Of a stretch of 64,000 bases of DNA, positions 35,518 through 43,791 are shown one piece after another. The position numbers and the translations under genes were made by a program. Position 1 is the stretch's first letter; every line of letters begins with the position of its first letter. The stretch comes from Bacillota bacterium (GTDB taxonomy: Bacteria; Bacillota; UBA4882; UBA8346), in assembly GCA_023435225.1 (NCBI GenBank), contig JAEYRX010000041.1:98934-162933 (forward strand), in the 5' to 3' direction. The notes under the pieces were generated by a model, which did not search any database, was not told where the DNA came from, and was given only the letters and a program-made list of their open reading frames with translations.

Positions 35518-36378
35518 TTAATTAAAATTCAAATACAAGCGATTAGCAGCAACCCGCAGGTCACGATCCATTCGTTCAAATAATAAAACATCCTCCATAT
35601 GGAAAAATCCTTTTAAATTGCTGACAAATTCCGCCGCTTTCAGGGCGCCTTCGGCAAAGATACTTCTTGAATAAGAACGGTGGGTGATTTCAATTTCATC
35701 ATCATCACTGGCAAAGAGGACCTTATGGACTCCGATAGTACCGCCGGCCCGGATGGAATGGATGCCTATTTCATCAATATCTCTTGAATCAGTACCCTTT
35801 CGGCCGTATTTTACTTTTTTACTCTTGTTAATTCCTTTAATAATGCTTAGTTCGTCAGCTATTTTTTTAGCTGTTCCCGATGGGGAATCTATTTTCTCGC
35901 GGTGGCAGGATTCCGAAATTTCAATATCGTATTGAGGGATCAAACGGGCCACGGTTTTAACAACGGAAAGTAATAAGTTTATTCCTACTGATAAATTTGG
36001 CGCATAAACCAGACCAATCCGGTAATGATTCACTAATTTTTGTAACTCATAAAGTTGCATATTGTTAAATCCGGTAGTCCCGATTACCATATTAACTCCA
36101 TGTTCAGCCAGAATATAAGCGTTTTTTAAGGTTGCTTCCGGAGTAGTGAAATCAATAGCTACTTTAAAATGCTTATTTTCAATTTCGGAACGCAGATTAT
36201 CCGCATCCGCAATGGTGAGATTATTATCAGATTTTACAAACTCATTAAGCGGACGCCCTATTTTTGAACTTCCGGGTCTAGTTATTACGGAAACTAAATC
36301 TAATTTGGCAGAGCTATCTATTTCTCCGGCAACCACCGAACCGGTTTTTCCAAGACCAAGTAAGCATGTTTTAATCAT
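35518..36378 (-). CDS. dapB: dihydrodipicolinate reductase-like protein (DapB family)
   Basis: A 286-residue NAD(P)H-dependent reductase of the DapB family, which acts in lysine and meso-diaminopimelate synthesis for peptidoglycan. N-terminal Rossmann motif is GLGKTG, then IDFTTPEA, GTTGF and the C-terminal RAGGTIGVHKVLFA. The active-site block reads ESCHREKIDSPSGTA: compared with E. coli EGHHRHKVDAPSGTA, the catalytic His159 position is Cys158 while the next His and Lys162 remain. No other lysine genes are adjacent. A c-di-AMP riboswitch lies 150 bases upstream on the same strand. GGGGTG precedes the ATG. Confidence 0.82.
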   Translation of the reverse strand: MIKTCLLGLGKTGSVVAGEIDSSAKLDLVSVITRPGSSKIGRPLNEFVKSDNNLTIADADNLRSEIENKHFKVAIDFTTPEATLKNAYILAEHGVNMVIGTTGFNNMQLYELQKLVNHYRIGLVYAPNLSVGINLLLSVVKTVARLIPQYDIEISESCHREKIDSPSGTAKKIADELSIIKGINKSKKVKYGRKGTDSRDIDEIGIHSIRAGGTIGVHKVLFASDDDEIEITHRSYSRSIFAEGALKAAEFVSNLKGFFHMEDVLLFERMDRDLRVAANRLYLNFN

Positions 36379-36501
36379 AAGTACACCCCATTTTTGTTAT
36401 TAATACGGTTGATAAAATATTACTTGTATTGTTATTTCTATTATGGCAAGTTTAAAATTTTTATAAGTCAACGTAAAGTAATATTTGAATCTTATGTTAG
36501 C

Positions 36502-36528
36502 TTAAAGTACCGTTAAGGAAATATACAT
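36502..36528 (-). CDS. possible eight-residue peptide directly after the riboswitch
   Basis: On the minus strand AGGGAGGTGAGC is followed at once by ATG and the frame MYISLTVL with a TAA stop. The ribosome binding site is formed by the riboswitch's own 3' flank. Whether it is translated is unknown. Confidence 0.35.
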   Translation of the reverse strand: MYISLTVL

Positions 36529-36672
36529 GCTCACCTCCCTTTCAACGCTTACGAGGTTAGCTGACGGGTTCGGGTCGAAAGTTAACCCTACGCCATAATG
36601 CGATTCACCCCAAAAATTGGTTCCCCCGCTCTCCAATCGGAGATTAAGCGACGGCGATGATTATCGCCTGTT
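36529..36672 (-). promoter_or_regulatory. cyclic-di-AMP riboswitch (ydaO/yuaA class)
   Basis: Read on the minus strand, the element contains the conserved blocks of the ydaO class in order: CGCTTAATC, GAGAGCGGGGGAACC, GGGGTGAATC, then CCGAACCCGTCAGCTAACC and TCGTAAGCG. The closing helix is CGCTTA/TAAGCG. It begins about seven bases after a good promoter, so the aptamer forms the very 5' end of the transcript leading to dapB. No intrinsic terminator follows. A Shine-Dalgarno GGGAGGTGAGC directly downstream is nearly complementary to the core strand GCTAACCTC, which suggests control of translation. Confidence 0.93.
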
Positions 36673-36678
36673 ACTATT

Positions 36679-36706
36679 ATTATACAGTAATACAAATAGC
36701 AGTCAA
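36679..36706 (-). promoter_or_regulatory. promoter of the c-di-AMP riboswitch transcript
   Basis: On the minus strand TTGACT (36706-36701), a 16-base spacer and TATAAT (36684-36679). Confidence 0.8.
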
Positions 36707-36991
36707 TGCAACAGCGGCTGTGAACTGATGGCAGCAAGGAACTTAATTAATTTACAATTATAGGACTTTCAATGAGGAGTATAGAACATTTTTAAACAGT
36801 CTCTAATAAAGAAGCAGGAATCATTGACATGGTTAACTCTTCAGAGTATATTAATTTATAATTGCATACAATAAAAAAGTATGAAATCAGATGCAGGCAT
36901 CTAATAGTTTGACGATAGTTTTGACTATAAATAATATGATTATAAATTTGTTTAATTAGCCCTAAGTTTATTTACCGGAAGGGAGACCCAG
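36707..36991. other. intergenic region upstream of the NRAMP-like gene
   Basis: AT-rich DNA between the divergent riboswitch promoter and the NRAMP-like gene. I see no RNA element facing the transporter. Confidence 0.4.
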
Positions 36992-38230
36992 GTGAAATTC
37001 TCCGTATTACATAGATTTAAAAAAATGTTTTTTTTATTCGGGATTATTGGCCCAGGTTTAATAACTGTTAACGCCGGTAATGATGCCGGTGGTATTACTA
37101 CATATGCCCAAGTAGGAGCTGCTTACGGTTATAAAATGCTTTGGGGGTTGTTGTTAATAACTTTCAGCCTGGCTGTTATTCAAGAGATGAACGCTCGAAT
37201 GGCAGTTGTTACCGGAAAAGGTTTGTCGGATTTGATCCGGGAAAAGTTCGGGGTCAAACTTACGTTTTTAGCGATGTTGATTCTCTTAATAGCTAATTTT
37301 GGAGTAGTATTGGGTGATTTTGCCGGAATAGCAGCCAGTATGGAGCTGTTTGGAATTAGTAAATATTTTTCGGTACCATTTGTAGCTGTTCTAATTTGGT
37401 TTTTGGTGACTAAAAGTTCATATAATAAAGTAGAAAAGGTGTTTCTCTTATTTACTTTTGTTTTCTTTTCCTATATCATCTCAGCTTTTATGGCCAAGCC
37501 GGATTGGGGTATGGTTTTTCATAGTTTATCCGTACCTAATCTCCAGTTCGAGCCGGTTTTTTTATTGACTTTTATTGGAATGATTGGTACTACCATAACG
37601 CCGTATATGCAATTTTATCTTCAATCGGCAATTGTTGATAAACGTTTAACACTTGAAGATTACCGGTATGAGAAAATTGATGTTTATTTTAGCGCTTTCT
37701 GGGGAAACGCTATCTCGTTTTTCATTATAGTTTGTACAGCAGCTACTTTATTTCGAACCGGTGTATCCATAACCAGCGCTCAAGAAGCGGCAATGGCTTT
37801 AAAACCGCTGGCTGGAGCTTATGCTTTTTTCTTATTTGGTATCGGGTTATTTGGGGCTTCCGTATTAGCGGCGGCTATCATCCCATTATCGACTGCTTAT
37901 GCAATCTGTGAAGCTTTTGGTTGGGAGAGCGGGCTGGATCATAAATACCGCGATGCACCGGCTTTTTTTGGCGTCTATACGGCGATTATTCTGCTGGGAA
38001 GTTTGTTAATCCTCATTCCGGGACTTCCCTTAATCCGGATAATATTAGTAACACAACAGATAGCCGGAGTTTTATCTCCAATAATCCTCTTTTTTATGAT
38101 TTTGTTGGTTAATGACCGCGATATTATGGGAAAGTATGTTAATACGAGGGTACAAAATTTTATCTCCTGGATTACCGTTGCGTTTATTATTGCATTGTCA
38201 TTAGTATTGTTTGTGTCACCTTTGTTTTAG
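36992..38230 (+). CDS. NRAMP/SLC11-related metal ion transporter, atypical binding site
   Basis: A 412-residue protein with about 11 membrane helices in the NRAMP fold. The canonical metal site is changed: helix 1 reads NAGNDAGG (28-34) instead of the usual DPGN, and helix 6 reads TTITPYMQFY (200-209) instead of an MPH motif, so the soft Met ligand is replaced by Thr203. Such changes are known from NRAMP-related magnesium transporters (NRMT) and aluminium transporters; a preference for a hard ion such as Mg2+ is therefore inferred, not shown. The GTG start follows AAGGGAGA. Confidence 0.85.
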   Translation: MKFSVLHRFKKMFFLFGIIGPGLITVNAGNDAGGITTYAQVGAAYGYKMLWGLLLITFSLAVIQEMNARMAVVTGKGLSDLIREKFGVKLTFLAMLILLIANFGVVLGDFAGIAASMELFGISKYFSVPFVAVLIWFLVTKSSYNKVEKVFLLFTFVFFSYIISAFMAKPDWGMVFHSLSVPNLQFEPVFLLTFIGMIGTTITPYMQFYLQSAIVDKRLTLEDYRYEKIDVYFSAFWGNAISFFIIVCTAATLFRTGVSITSAQEAAMALKPLAGAYAFFLFGIGLFGASVLAAAIIPLSTAYAICEAFGWESGLDHKYRDAPAFFGVYTAIILLGSLLILIPGLPLIRIILVTQQIAGVLSPIILFFMILLVNDRDIMGKYVNTRVQNFISWITVAFIIALSLVLFVSPLF

Positions 38231-38265
38231 AAAAAAATATTGAATTATGAAATATCGAAAAGCAC

Positions 38266-38302
38266 AAAAAAAATAGAAACCAACTGACAGCTGGTTTCTA
38301 TT
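38266..38302. terminator. bidirectional terminator between convergent genes
   Basis: TAGAAACCA pairs with TGGTTTCTA. The A run at 38266-38273 gives a strong T tract on the minus strand for the zinc ribbon gene; on the plus strand it follows the NRAMP-like gene. Confidence 0.75.
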
Positions 38303-38303
38303 T

Positions 38304-38459
38304 CTAATTTATTTTCAAGGTCTCTTTGGATTTGCATTTGGGGCAGAGACTTTCTCCAAAAGAATAATATCCACCATCCCTTTTTATAGCCCGCTTTAAC
38401 CTGTCCAGGCTACGTTCATTGGTTGAATTGTAATTACACTTGCTGCACCAAGCCATCAT
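38304..38459 (-). CDS. 51-residue zinc ribbon protein
   Basis: A small gene on the minus strand. ATG 38459 is preceded by GGAAGG with eight-base spacing. The product starts MMAWCSKCNYN and ends with ESLCPKCKSKETLKIN, so it has two CxxC knuckles separated by 31 residues with a basic helix (LDRLKRAIKRDGG) between them. This is a zinc ribbon of the rubredoxin-like kind. The protein probably binds zinc and may contact nucleic acid or another protein; no family is recognised. It has its own terminator. Confidence 0.75.
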   Translation of the reverse strand: MMAWCSKCNYNSTNERSLDRLKRAIKRDGGYYSFGESLCPKCKSKETLKIN

Positions 38460-38677
38460 CGTTGATTACCTTCCAATCGAAAAAATTTATTCAGTATATA
38501 CTTTTATAGGCAGTTTTATGTATAGGAAAGAAACATAAATTAATTCCACTATTTGGAGTGAAATTTACTTAATGTTGTTCCGTTACTTAATACAGACAAG
38601 CAGATTGTTGCAATAAAAACTTGAAAGCCAAATTGTTACCTAAAAACATATAAATCATAAAATAGGAGAAATAAATA

Positions 38678-39706
38678 ATGTTATTGAAATCACGGGGCAG
38701 AATTTTATTACTTGTTTTTATAGGAGTTATTTTTTTAGCCGGAGCCTATTTGATGGAGACGTATTTCACCGGTTCGGAGTTGGAACCGACAGCTCAAGCC
38801 TATACAGGGCAAAATAACTATACGGTAAAACAAGGTGATTCATTATATGCAATTGCCAAAAAGTATGGGGTAAAAGTGAAAGATATACAACAATCGAATT
38901 ATCTTAAATCCGACTTGATTATTCCAGGGCATGTTCTGACCATACCTGACAAAACCGGATCTAATTTATATACTGTGAGAAATGGTGATTCGCTTTATAT
39001 TATTGCCCAGAAATATGGTATTACTGTTACTACTTTGAAACAAGCCAATAAGTTGAAATCAGACTTGATTAATCCGGGACAGGTATTGACAATTCCAACT
39101 GGTAGTGGTAATACAATGCCGCCGGTTGAAAACAAACCGGTTCCTGAAGAACCGCCATTGTCAAATACAGCTAAGCCTTTGGCCACGATTTTAAAGGAAA
39201 ATGGAGTTAACGATCCTTGGTCGCAAATGTCTATTGCAGTTAATAAATCAGCTCATACGTTATCACTGGTGGCAGGTAATGTTTGGCTAAAGACATATAC
39301 CATCGACATAGGTGATGCCGGACTTGGAGATAAAACGGTCCAAGGGGATCATAAAACCCCTGAAGGTACTTTTTATATTTCTGAAAAATCAGTGCTTACC
39401 CCGGAAGATGAGTTTCTTGGTACTCGTTGGTTACGATTGAGTTATCCGAATATGGAAGATGCCAAACGTGGTCTTAATCAAGGAATAATTGCTCAAGCAA
39501 CTTATAATCAAATTGTAAAGGCTAATCAAAATAAAAGTATTCCGCCCCAATACACCCCTTTGGGAGGCGGAGTTGGTATTCACGGCGGAACCAAACCGGA
39601 GCTGGGGGATGATTGGACCTGGGGTTGTGTCGGCTTAAGGAATAATGATGTAGAAGAGTTCTTTAATTATGTAACAGTTGGGACAAAGGTGGTTATCAGG
39701 CAATAA
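38678..39706 (+). CDS. L,D-transpeptidase (YkuD) with two LysM domains
   Basis: A 342-residue envelope enzyme: a membrane/signal segment (about 8-27), two LysM domains (about 46-90 and 95-139; NYTVKQGDSLYAIAKKYGV and its repeat), a Pro-rich linker, then a YkuD domain (about 185-341). The active site HGGTKPE...WTWGCVGLRN is intact with Cys317. It forms 3-3 peptidoglycan crosslinks or attaches proteins; LysM binds the glycan. Many spore-formers carry this arrangement. ATAGGAG precedes the ATG. Confidence 0.93.
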   Translation: MLLKSRGRILLLVFIGVIFLAGAYLMETYFTGSELEPTAQAYTGQNNYTVKQGDSLYAIAKKYGVKVKDIQQSNYLKSDLIIPGHVLTIPDKTGSNLYTVRNGDSLYIIAQKYGITVTTLKQANKLKSDLINPGQVLTIPTGSGNTMPPVENKPVPEEPPLSNTAKPLATILKENGVNDPWSQMSIAVNKSAHTLSLVAGNVWLKTYTIDIGDAGLGDKTVQGDHKTPEGTFYISEKSVLTPEDEFLGTRWLRLSYPNMEDAKRGLNQGIIAQATYNQIVKANQNKSIPPQYTPLGGGVGIHGGTKPELGDDWTWGCVGLRNNDVEEFFNYVTVGTKVVIRQ

Positions 39707-39738
39707 TTAATTTAGTTTATAGTTTTTTTGAATACTAT

Positions 39739-40086
39739 TCATTTTTTATCATTGAAGATCCATTCCTTCCAGGTATCAGGTTGGTATCCGACGGTAGCTT
39801 TCGGCCCGTTTCTGACTATTGGCGTTTTCAAGAGAAGCGGGTCGTTTAATATTTCTGTTTCAATATCATGAACCAAATATTTGAGGTTGCGTTTTTGATA
39901 TTGCTTACCGGTGGTATCAACCAGATTCTCAAGGCCGACAGCTGATTTGACGCTGTTTAGTTCTCCCTTGCTTAGACCTTTTTCAGTTAAATTGATAAAT
40001 TGAAATTTGATAGCTCTTTCTTTAAAAAATCGCTCAGCTTTTCGGGTATCTTGACAGTTTTTAAGACCGAAGATCTGGATATTCAT
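39739..40086 (-). CDS. ArsC/Spx family protein
   Basis: A 115-residue thioredoxin-fold protein of the ArsC/Spx superfamily. It has a single Cys in NCQDTRKAERF (Cys11), followed by the LLKTPIVR motif around residue 85, where the cis-Pro lies. With one Cys rather than CxxC it resembles YffB/ArsC-like reductases more than Spx. Function is probably glutathione- or thiol-dependent reduction; arsenate specificity is not supported by neighbours. GGAGG lies before the ATG. It is convergent with the LysM gene. Confidence 0.8.
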   Translation of the reverse strand: MNIQIFGLKNCQDTRKAERFFKERAIKFQFINLTEKGLSKGELNSVKSAVGLENLVDTTGKQYQKRNLKYLVHDIETEILNDPLLLKTPIVRNGPKATVGYQPDTWKEWIFNDKK

Positions 40087-40192
40087 CTAGCTACCTCCAA
40101 GTAGAAGTTAGCCGGTTTTTTCCGGATTCCTTCACTCTTTTAATGACCATTTAATCAATGCTTAATATCGTTCAATATATGATATTATTATA

Positions 40193-40201
40193 CATATTAA
40201 C
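40193..40201. repeat. IS4-family target duplication, left copy
   Basis: CATATTAAC occurs here and again at 41521-41529, exactly flanking the insertion sequence. Confidence 0.9.
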
Positions 40202-41520
40202 CACTACTGTCCGGTCGTCAAACTTAAAGAATTGAGGAATCAATTGATAATACTGAATAAAAGGCATGTTTAAATTTTTTTCGATTTGAATTTTCGTTCA
40301 TGATACTCTGTTAATAAAACTAATGGAGTATCTAATGAATTCTGAAAAAACAGTTTTTACCCAGTTATTATCGTTTATTTCACGGTACGAGTTTGAAAAA
40401 TGCATTTCACGATATAAAGGCAACTATAAAGTAAAAGCATATACTTGCTGGGAACAGTTTATCGTCATGTGCTTCGCACAATTGACTTACCGGGATAGCC
40501 TCCGGGACATCGAAACTTGCTTGCGAGCCATGCAAAACAAACTGTACCACATCGGTTTAAAAAGCAAAATTTCAAAGAGTACCATTGCTGATGCGAATGA
40601 ATCAAGAGATTGGCGTATATTTGCAGATTTCTGTCATTACTTGATTCAATGGGCTGAAAAGCTTTACCATGACGATAAAAATTTTACCATTGAGTTAAAA
40701 AATGCTGTTTATGCCGTAGACAGTACAACTATTGATCTGTGCCTATCATTATTTCCTTGGGCTAAATTCCGTAAGAACAAAGGGGCTGTTAAACTTCATA
40801 CCCAACTGAATCTTAAAACTTTAATACCCAAGGATATTGAAATTACGGATGGTCTTTGCCATGACGTCAACATATTAGACCGGATCATATTTGAGTTGAA
40901 TTCGATTTATGTGCTAGACCGTGGCTATGTTGATTTTCAAAGACTTCACATGATCCATATTGCTAAAGCATTTTTTGTAATCCGAGCTAAAAAGAATTTA
41001 CGATTCAAGCGAGTCATTTCAAGTGCTGTCGATAAAACAACTGGTGTTCAATGCGACCAAGTAATTAAATTGACAGGTACAGTTACAGCAAAGGATTACC
41101 CGTCAAGGCTCCGACGAATTAAATACCGCGATTTAGAAAGTGATCAGGTCTTTGTTTTCTTGACGAATCATTTCGGTTTGGCTCCGGAAATTATTGCCGA
41201 ATTGTATAGAAATCGATGGAAAATCGAACTCTTCTTTAAATGGATCAAACAACACTTGAAGATAAAAGCATTTTACGGCACATCAGCAAATGCAGTATTT
41301 ATCCAAATATGGACTGCCATTTCTGTATATGTGTTGGTAGCTATCATCAAAAAGTTATTAGGGTTGGATCAAAGTCTATACACCATTTTACAAATTATCA
41401 GTGTGAGTCTATTTGAGAAAATTCAATTAAATCAACTGTTTGAAAAATTAGATTACACTTTTTTAGAACCTGATTCAGACAAACAATTGGTATTATTCGA
41501 TCCATAACCGGACAGTAGTG
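40202..41520 (+). mobile_element. complete IS4-family insertion sequence, 1319 bp
   Basis: The terminal inverted repeats begin CACTACTGTCCGGT on both sides (40202 onward; reverse complement ending at 41520). A perfect 9-bp duplication CATATTAAC flanks it. The single transposase gene is intact, so the insertion is recent and possibly active. It sits between the ArsC-like and nitroreductase genes and interrupts no recognisable gene. Confidence 0.95.
40335..41507 (+). CDS. IS4-family transposase (DDE)
   Basis: A 390-residue transposase with an N-terminal DUF4372-like domain and a DDE_Tnp_IS4 catalytic domain. The three acidic residues are visible: Asp129 in YAVDSTTIDL, Asp195 in VLDRGYVD and Glu298 in RNRWKIELFFKWIKQ, the YREK-type region. 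I chose ATG 40335 because GGAG lies six bases upstream; ATG 40323 lacks a site. The gene fills its element. Confidence 0.95.
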   Translation: MNSEKTVFTQLLSFISRYEFEKCISRYKGNYKVKAYTCWEQFIVMCFAQLTYRDSLRDIETCLRAMQNKLYHIGLKSKISKSTIADANESRDWRIFADFCHYLIQWAEKLYHDDKNFTIELKNAVYAVDSTTIDLCLSLFPWAKFRKNKGAVKLHTQLNLKTLIPKDIEITDGLCHDVNILDRIIFELNSIYVLDRGYVDFQRLHMIHIAKAFFVIRAKKNLRFKRVISSAVDKTTGVQCDQVIKLTGTVTAKDYPSRLRRIKYRDLESDQVFVFLTNHFGLAPEIIAELYRNRWKIELFFKWIKQHLKIKAFYGTSANAVFIQIWTAISVYVLVAIIKKLLGLDQSLYTILQIISVSLFEKIQLNQLFEKLDYTFLEPDSDKQLVLFDP

Positions 41521-41582
41521 CATATTAACATAAAATTTTTATTAAGAGGAGTATATTAAATAAGTTAGAGGAGGTATGAAAT

Positions 41583-42155
41583 ATGTTAAAAGAATTAATT
41601 CTAAAAAACCGGAGTTATCGCCGTTTTTATCAAAACGAAAGTATTTCTATGGAAATATTACATAGTCTCATCGATCTGGGCAGACTATCCGCTTCCGGGG
41701 CTAACCGGCAACCATTAAAATATATTGTTTCAAATACAAAGGATAAGAATGACCTAATTTTTCAAATGATTGGTTGGGCCGGGTACTTGAAAGACTGGAC
41801 CGGTCCGGATGAAGGAGAAAGGCCGGCGGCTTATATCATTATCCTTGGTGACAAGGAAATCAGTCCTTCATTTGGATGCGACCATGGTATCGCCGCCCAG
41901 AGTATCATGTTGGGTGCGGTGGAAAACGGATTGGGCGGTTGTATGATTGCGACCGTAAATCGGGAAAAATTAATGTCGGCCTTAAAAATACCGGAGCATT
42001 ATGAGATTTTACTGGTATTAGCATTAGGCAAGCCAAAAGAAGAAGTAATCCTGGAACCGGTAAAACAGAATCAGGATATCAAATACTGGCGTGACTCTCA
42101 AGGAGGGCATCATGTTCCGAAACGGTCTTTGGAAGAAATAGTGTTAGCTTTCTAA
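41583..42155 (+). CDS. nitroreductase family protein (FMN)
   Basis: A 190-residue FMN-dependent oxidoreductase. Typical elements: NRSYRRFYQNE at the N-terminus with the FMN phosphate-binding Arg residues, SASGANRQPLKYIV, and ENGLGGCMIA near the centre. It most likely reduces quinones or nitro compounds with NAD(P)H; physiological substrate unknown. AGAGGAGG is 12 bases before the ATG. The IS4 element ends 62 bases upstream, so its promoter may be partly displaced or supplied by the IS. Confidence 0.88.
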   Translation: MLKELILKNRSYRRFYQNESISMEILHSLIDLGRLSASGANRQPLKYIVSNTKDKNDLIFQMIGWAGYLKDWTGPDEGERPAAYIIILGDKEISPSFGCDHGIAAQSIMLGAVENGLGGCMIATVNREKLMSALKIPEHYEILLVLALGKPKEEVILEPVKQNQDIKYWRDSQGGHHVPKRSLEEIVLAF

Positions 42156-42345
42156 GGAACAACATAGTTTCAGATAGTTTTAATTATAAAAATCCCTAAT
42201 TTATCAATTATGGAAGATATACTTAGAAGGATTTTTAAACTCAAAGTAAAAGTACTCTGGAAATCATAAAAAAATCCTACTATCAAAATCCGCTTTTATC
42301 AATGAATACTTATTGTTAATTATAATGTAAAATAAGGAGAAATAG

Positions 42346-42948
42346 ATGAACTTCGGTGTTTTCTTTAATACTGAAATTTTTACTTGGGTCATATTACCAT
42401 TCTTAATTATGTTATCGAGGGTTTGTGATGTAACAATTGGAACTATCCGGATTATTTTTGTATCAAAAGGTCAGAAGTTTTTAGCCTCATTTTTAGGCTT
42501 TTTTGAAGTGTTAATCTGGTTGATAGCTATTGGGCAGATAATGAAGAATTTAAATAATGCCGCTTGTTATATCGGTTATGCCGCTGGATTTGCTCTCGGT
42601 AATTATATCGGAATTGCGGTTGAGAATAAATTAGCAATGGGGACCTTGGCAATCCGGATTTATACAAATACCGATGCTACAAACCTGGTAAATTCATTGA
42701 GAAAAGCCGGTTTCGGAGTTACTACCGTTGATGGGCATGGTACCACCGGTCCGGTGAATGTAGTTCAGACCCTAATAAAACGTTCCGCCTTAATCGAAGT
42801 TGACCGGATGATTAAGGAGTTTAATCCGAAAGCCTTTTATTGTGTGGAAGAAGTAAAGTCAGTCAATGCTGGAGTATTCCCGACGCGGGATTATTTTTTT
42901 AATCCTAAAAGCACCGGGTTACTCCACCGAATTTATAAACGAAAGTAA
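42346..42948 (+). CDS. UPF0316 membrane protein (DUF5698/DUF2179)
   Basis: A 200-residue protein with three membrane helices (about 13-32, 40-62, 70-90) followed by a soluble DUF2179 domain (about 110-180). SRVCDVTIGTIRIIFVSKG and AAGFALGNYIGI are the family's conserved blocks. Function is unknown; DUF2179 resembles PII-like folds, so ligand sensing is conceivable. AAGGAG precedes the ATG, and a terminator follows about 90 bases later. Confidence 0.88.
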   Translation: MNFGVFFNTEIFTWVILPFLIMLSRVCDVTIGTIRIIFVSKGQKFLASFLGFFEVLIWLIAIGQIMKNLNNAACYIGYAAGFALGNYIGIAVENKLAMGTLAIRIYTNTDATNLVNSLRKAGFGVTTVDGHGTTGPVNVVQTLIKRSALIEVDRMIKEFNPKAFYCVEEVKSVNAGVFPTRDYFFNPKSTGLLHRIYKRK

Positions 42949-42961
42949 CAAAATAAAAGTA

Positions 42962-42981
42962 TTCAGGAGTCAGGAGTTGGG
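42962..42981. repeat. single AGGAGTC-type arm
   Basis: TTCAGGAGTCAGGAGTTGGG matches one arm of the arrays at 1326, 18931 and 20827; no facing arm is seen. Confidence 0.5.
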
Positions 42982-43040
42982 GAAAGTATAATTATTGTAT
43001 TGTTTCTTTTTAAGTGATTTTAAATCATGATTGATAGAAA

Positions 43041-43069
43041 AAACCGGAATAAATTCCCCGGTTTTTTTT
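43041..43069 (+). terminator. intrinsic terminator after the UPF0316 gene
   Basis: AAACCGG/CCGGTTT followed by TTTTT. Confidence 0.8.
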
Positions 43070-43120
43070 GTTGACTTTTTGTTGATGAATCTGGGAAGTA
43101 TATTTAGTGGAGGGATGAGT

Positions 43121-43414
43121 ATGGAAAACTTTCAACCAAACATAATAGAGAACCGGGAGTTTGTTGAATACAAGGAAGAAGATATCCGGCGATTGAACAA
43201 AATAGAGGCCGGCAAATTTACAAAAAATCCGGAGATTGAAATCAAAATGCGGGAAATCGAAGCTGAATTTGAACAATCCGGTAAATGGGAAGAACATTGG
43301 TTAACTGTCAATCCGAACGGACGGCGTATGTATGCCAGAATTTACTATACAAATGACCGGGCTTTGGCATTAACAGCTGACGGAGAAGTTATTAGGGAAT
43401 TTACTTTTCCTTAA
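43121..43414 (+). CDS. hypothetical acidic protein, 97 residues
   Basis: I do not recognise this protein. The first 60 residues are charged and helical (EEDIRRLNKIEAG, IEIKMREIEAEFEQS), followed by a short beta region (RRMYARIYYTNDRALALTADGEVIREF). No membrane segment. ATG 43121 has GTGGAGGG six bases upstream; the ATG at 43115 touches that site. The TAA stop lies inside the target duplication of a MITE inserted immediately after it, so the insertion happened at the very end of the gene. Confidence 0.65.
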   Translation: MENFQPNIIENREFVEYKEEDIRRLNKIEAGKFTKNPEIEIKMREIEAEFEQSGKWEEHWLTVNPNGRRMYARIYYTNDRALALTADGEVIREFTFP

Positions 43415-43512
43415 GGAAGCGCTGATTAATCCGATTTTGTGCGAGCAAATATGCGGTATTAGGTATTTTGCGAAGCACAAAATCGTCACTTATTCAATTA
43501 ATCAGCGCTTCC
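43415..43512 (+). mobile_element. 98-bp MITE, copy 4
   Basis: GGAAGCGCTGATTAATCCG to AATCAGCGCTTCC, flanked by CTTAA at 43410-43414 and 43513-43517 (TTAA as YTAR core). Confidence 0.9.
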
Positions 43513-43562
43513 CTTAATGAAACAAAATAACACACTATAGTACAAGAATTATAAAACTCCTT

Positions 43563-43678
43563 AGGGATTTTCATAATTTATAAATAGACATTTGGATACA
43601 ATATAATGATAGTCTCATCCGGGCTGTTCACTTTATATTGTATCCAAAACTTAAGTAAAGTAATTATAAAACTCCCTT
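43563..43678. repeat. palindromic element upstream of the Myb-like gene (copy A)
   Basis: AGGGATTTTCATAATT at the left and AATTATAAAACTCCCT at the right form the outer arms; TTGGATACAATATAA and TTATATTGTATCCAA-like arms form an inner palindrome around CCGGGCTGTTCAC. A second copy lies at 50997-51112, upstream of the sensor kinase gene. Confidence 0.75.
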
Positions 43679-43791
43679 ATATAACAAAATTTACAAAAAA
43701 ATCACCATTCTTGCATAATTACCTTGCTTCTGGAACAAAATATGATAGAACCTGTTTTGAAGCGGGTAACATCTATTTTAGGAGTGAGATT

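Noticed and set aside
36529..36672. Reading the riboswitch as an M-box serving the Mg-type NRAMP transporter
   Set aside because: The conserved blocks are those of the ydaO class and lie on the minus strand, pointing away from the transporter gene.
43606..43791. N-terminal extension of the Myb-like protein
   Set aside because: The region is the palindromic element, has no ribosome binding site, and TAGGAGTGAG precedes ATG 43792.
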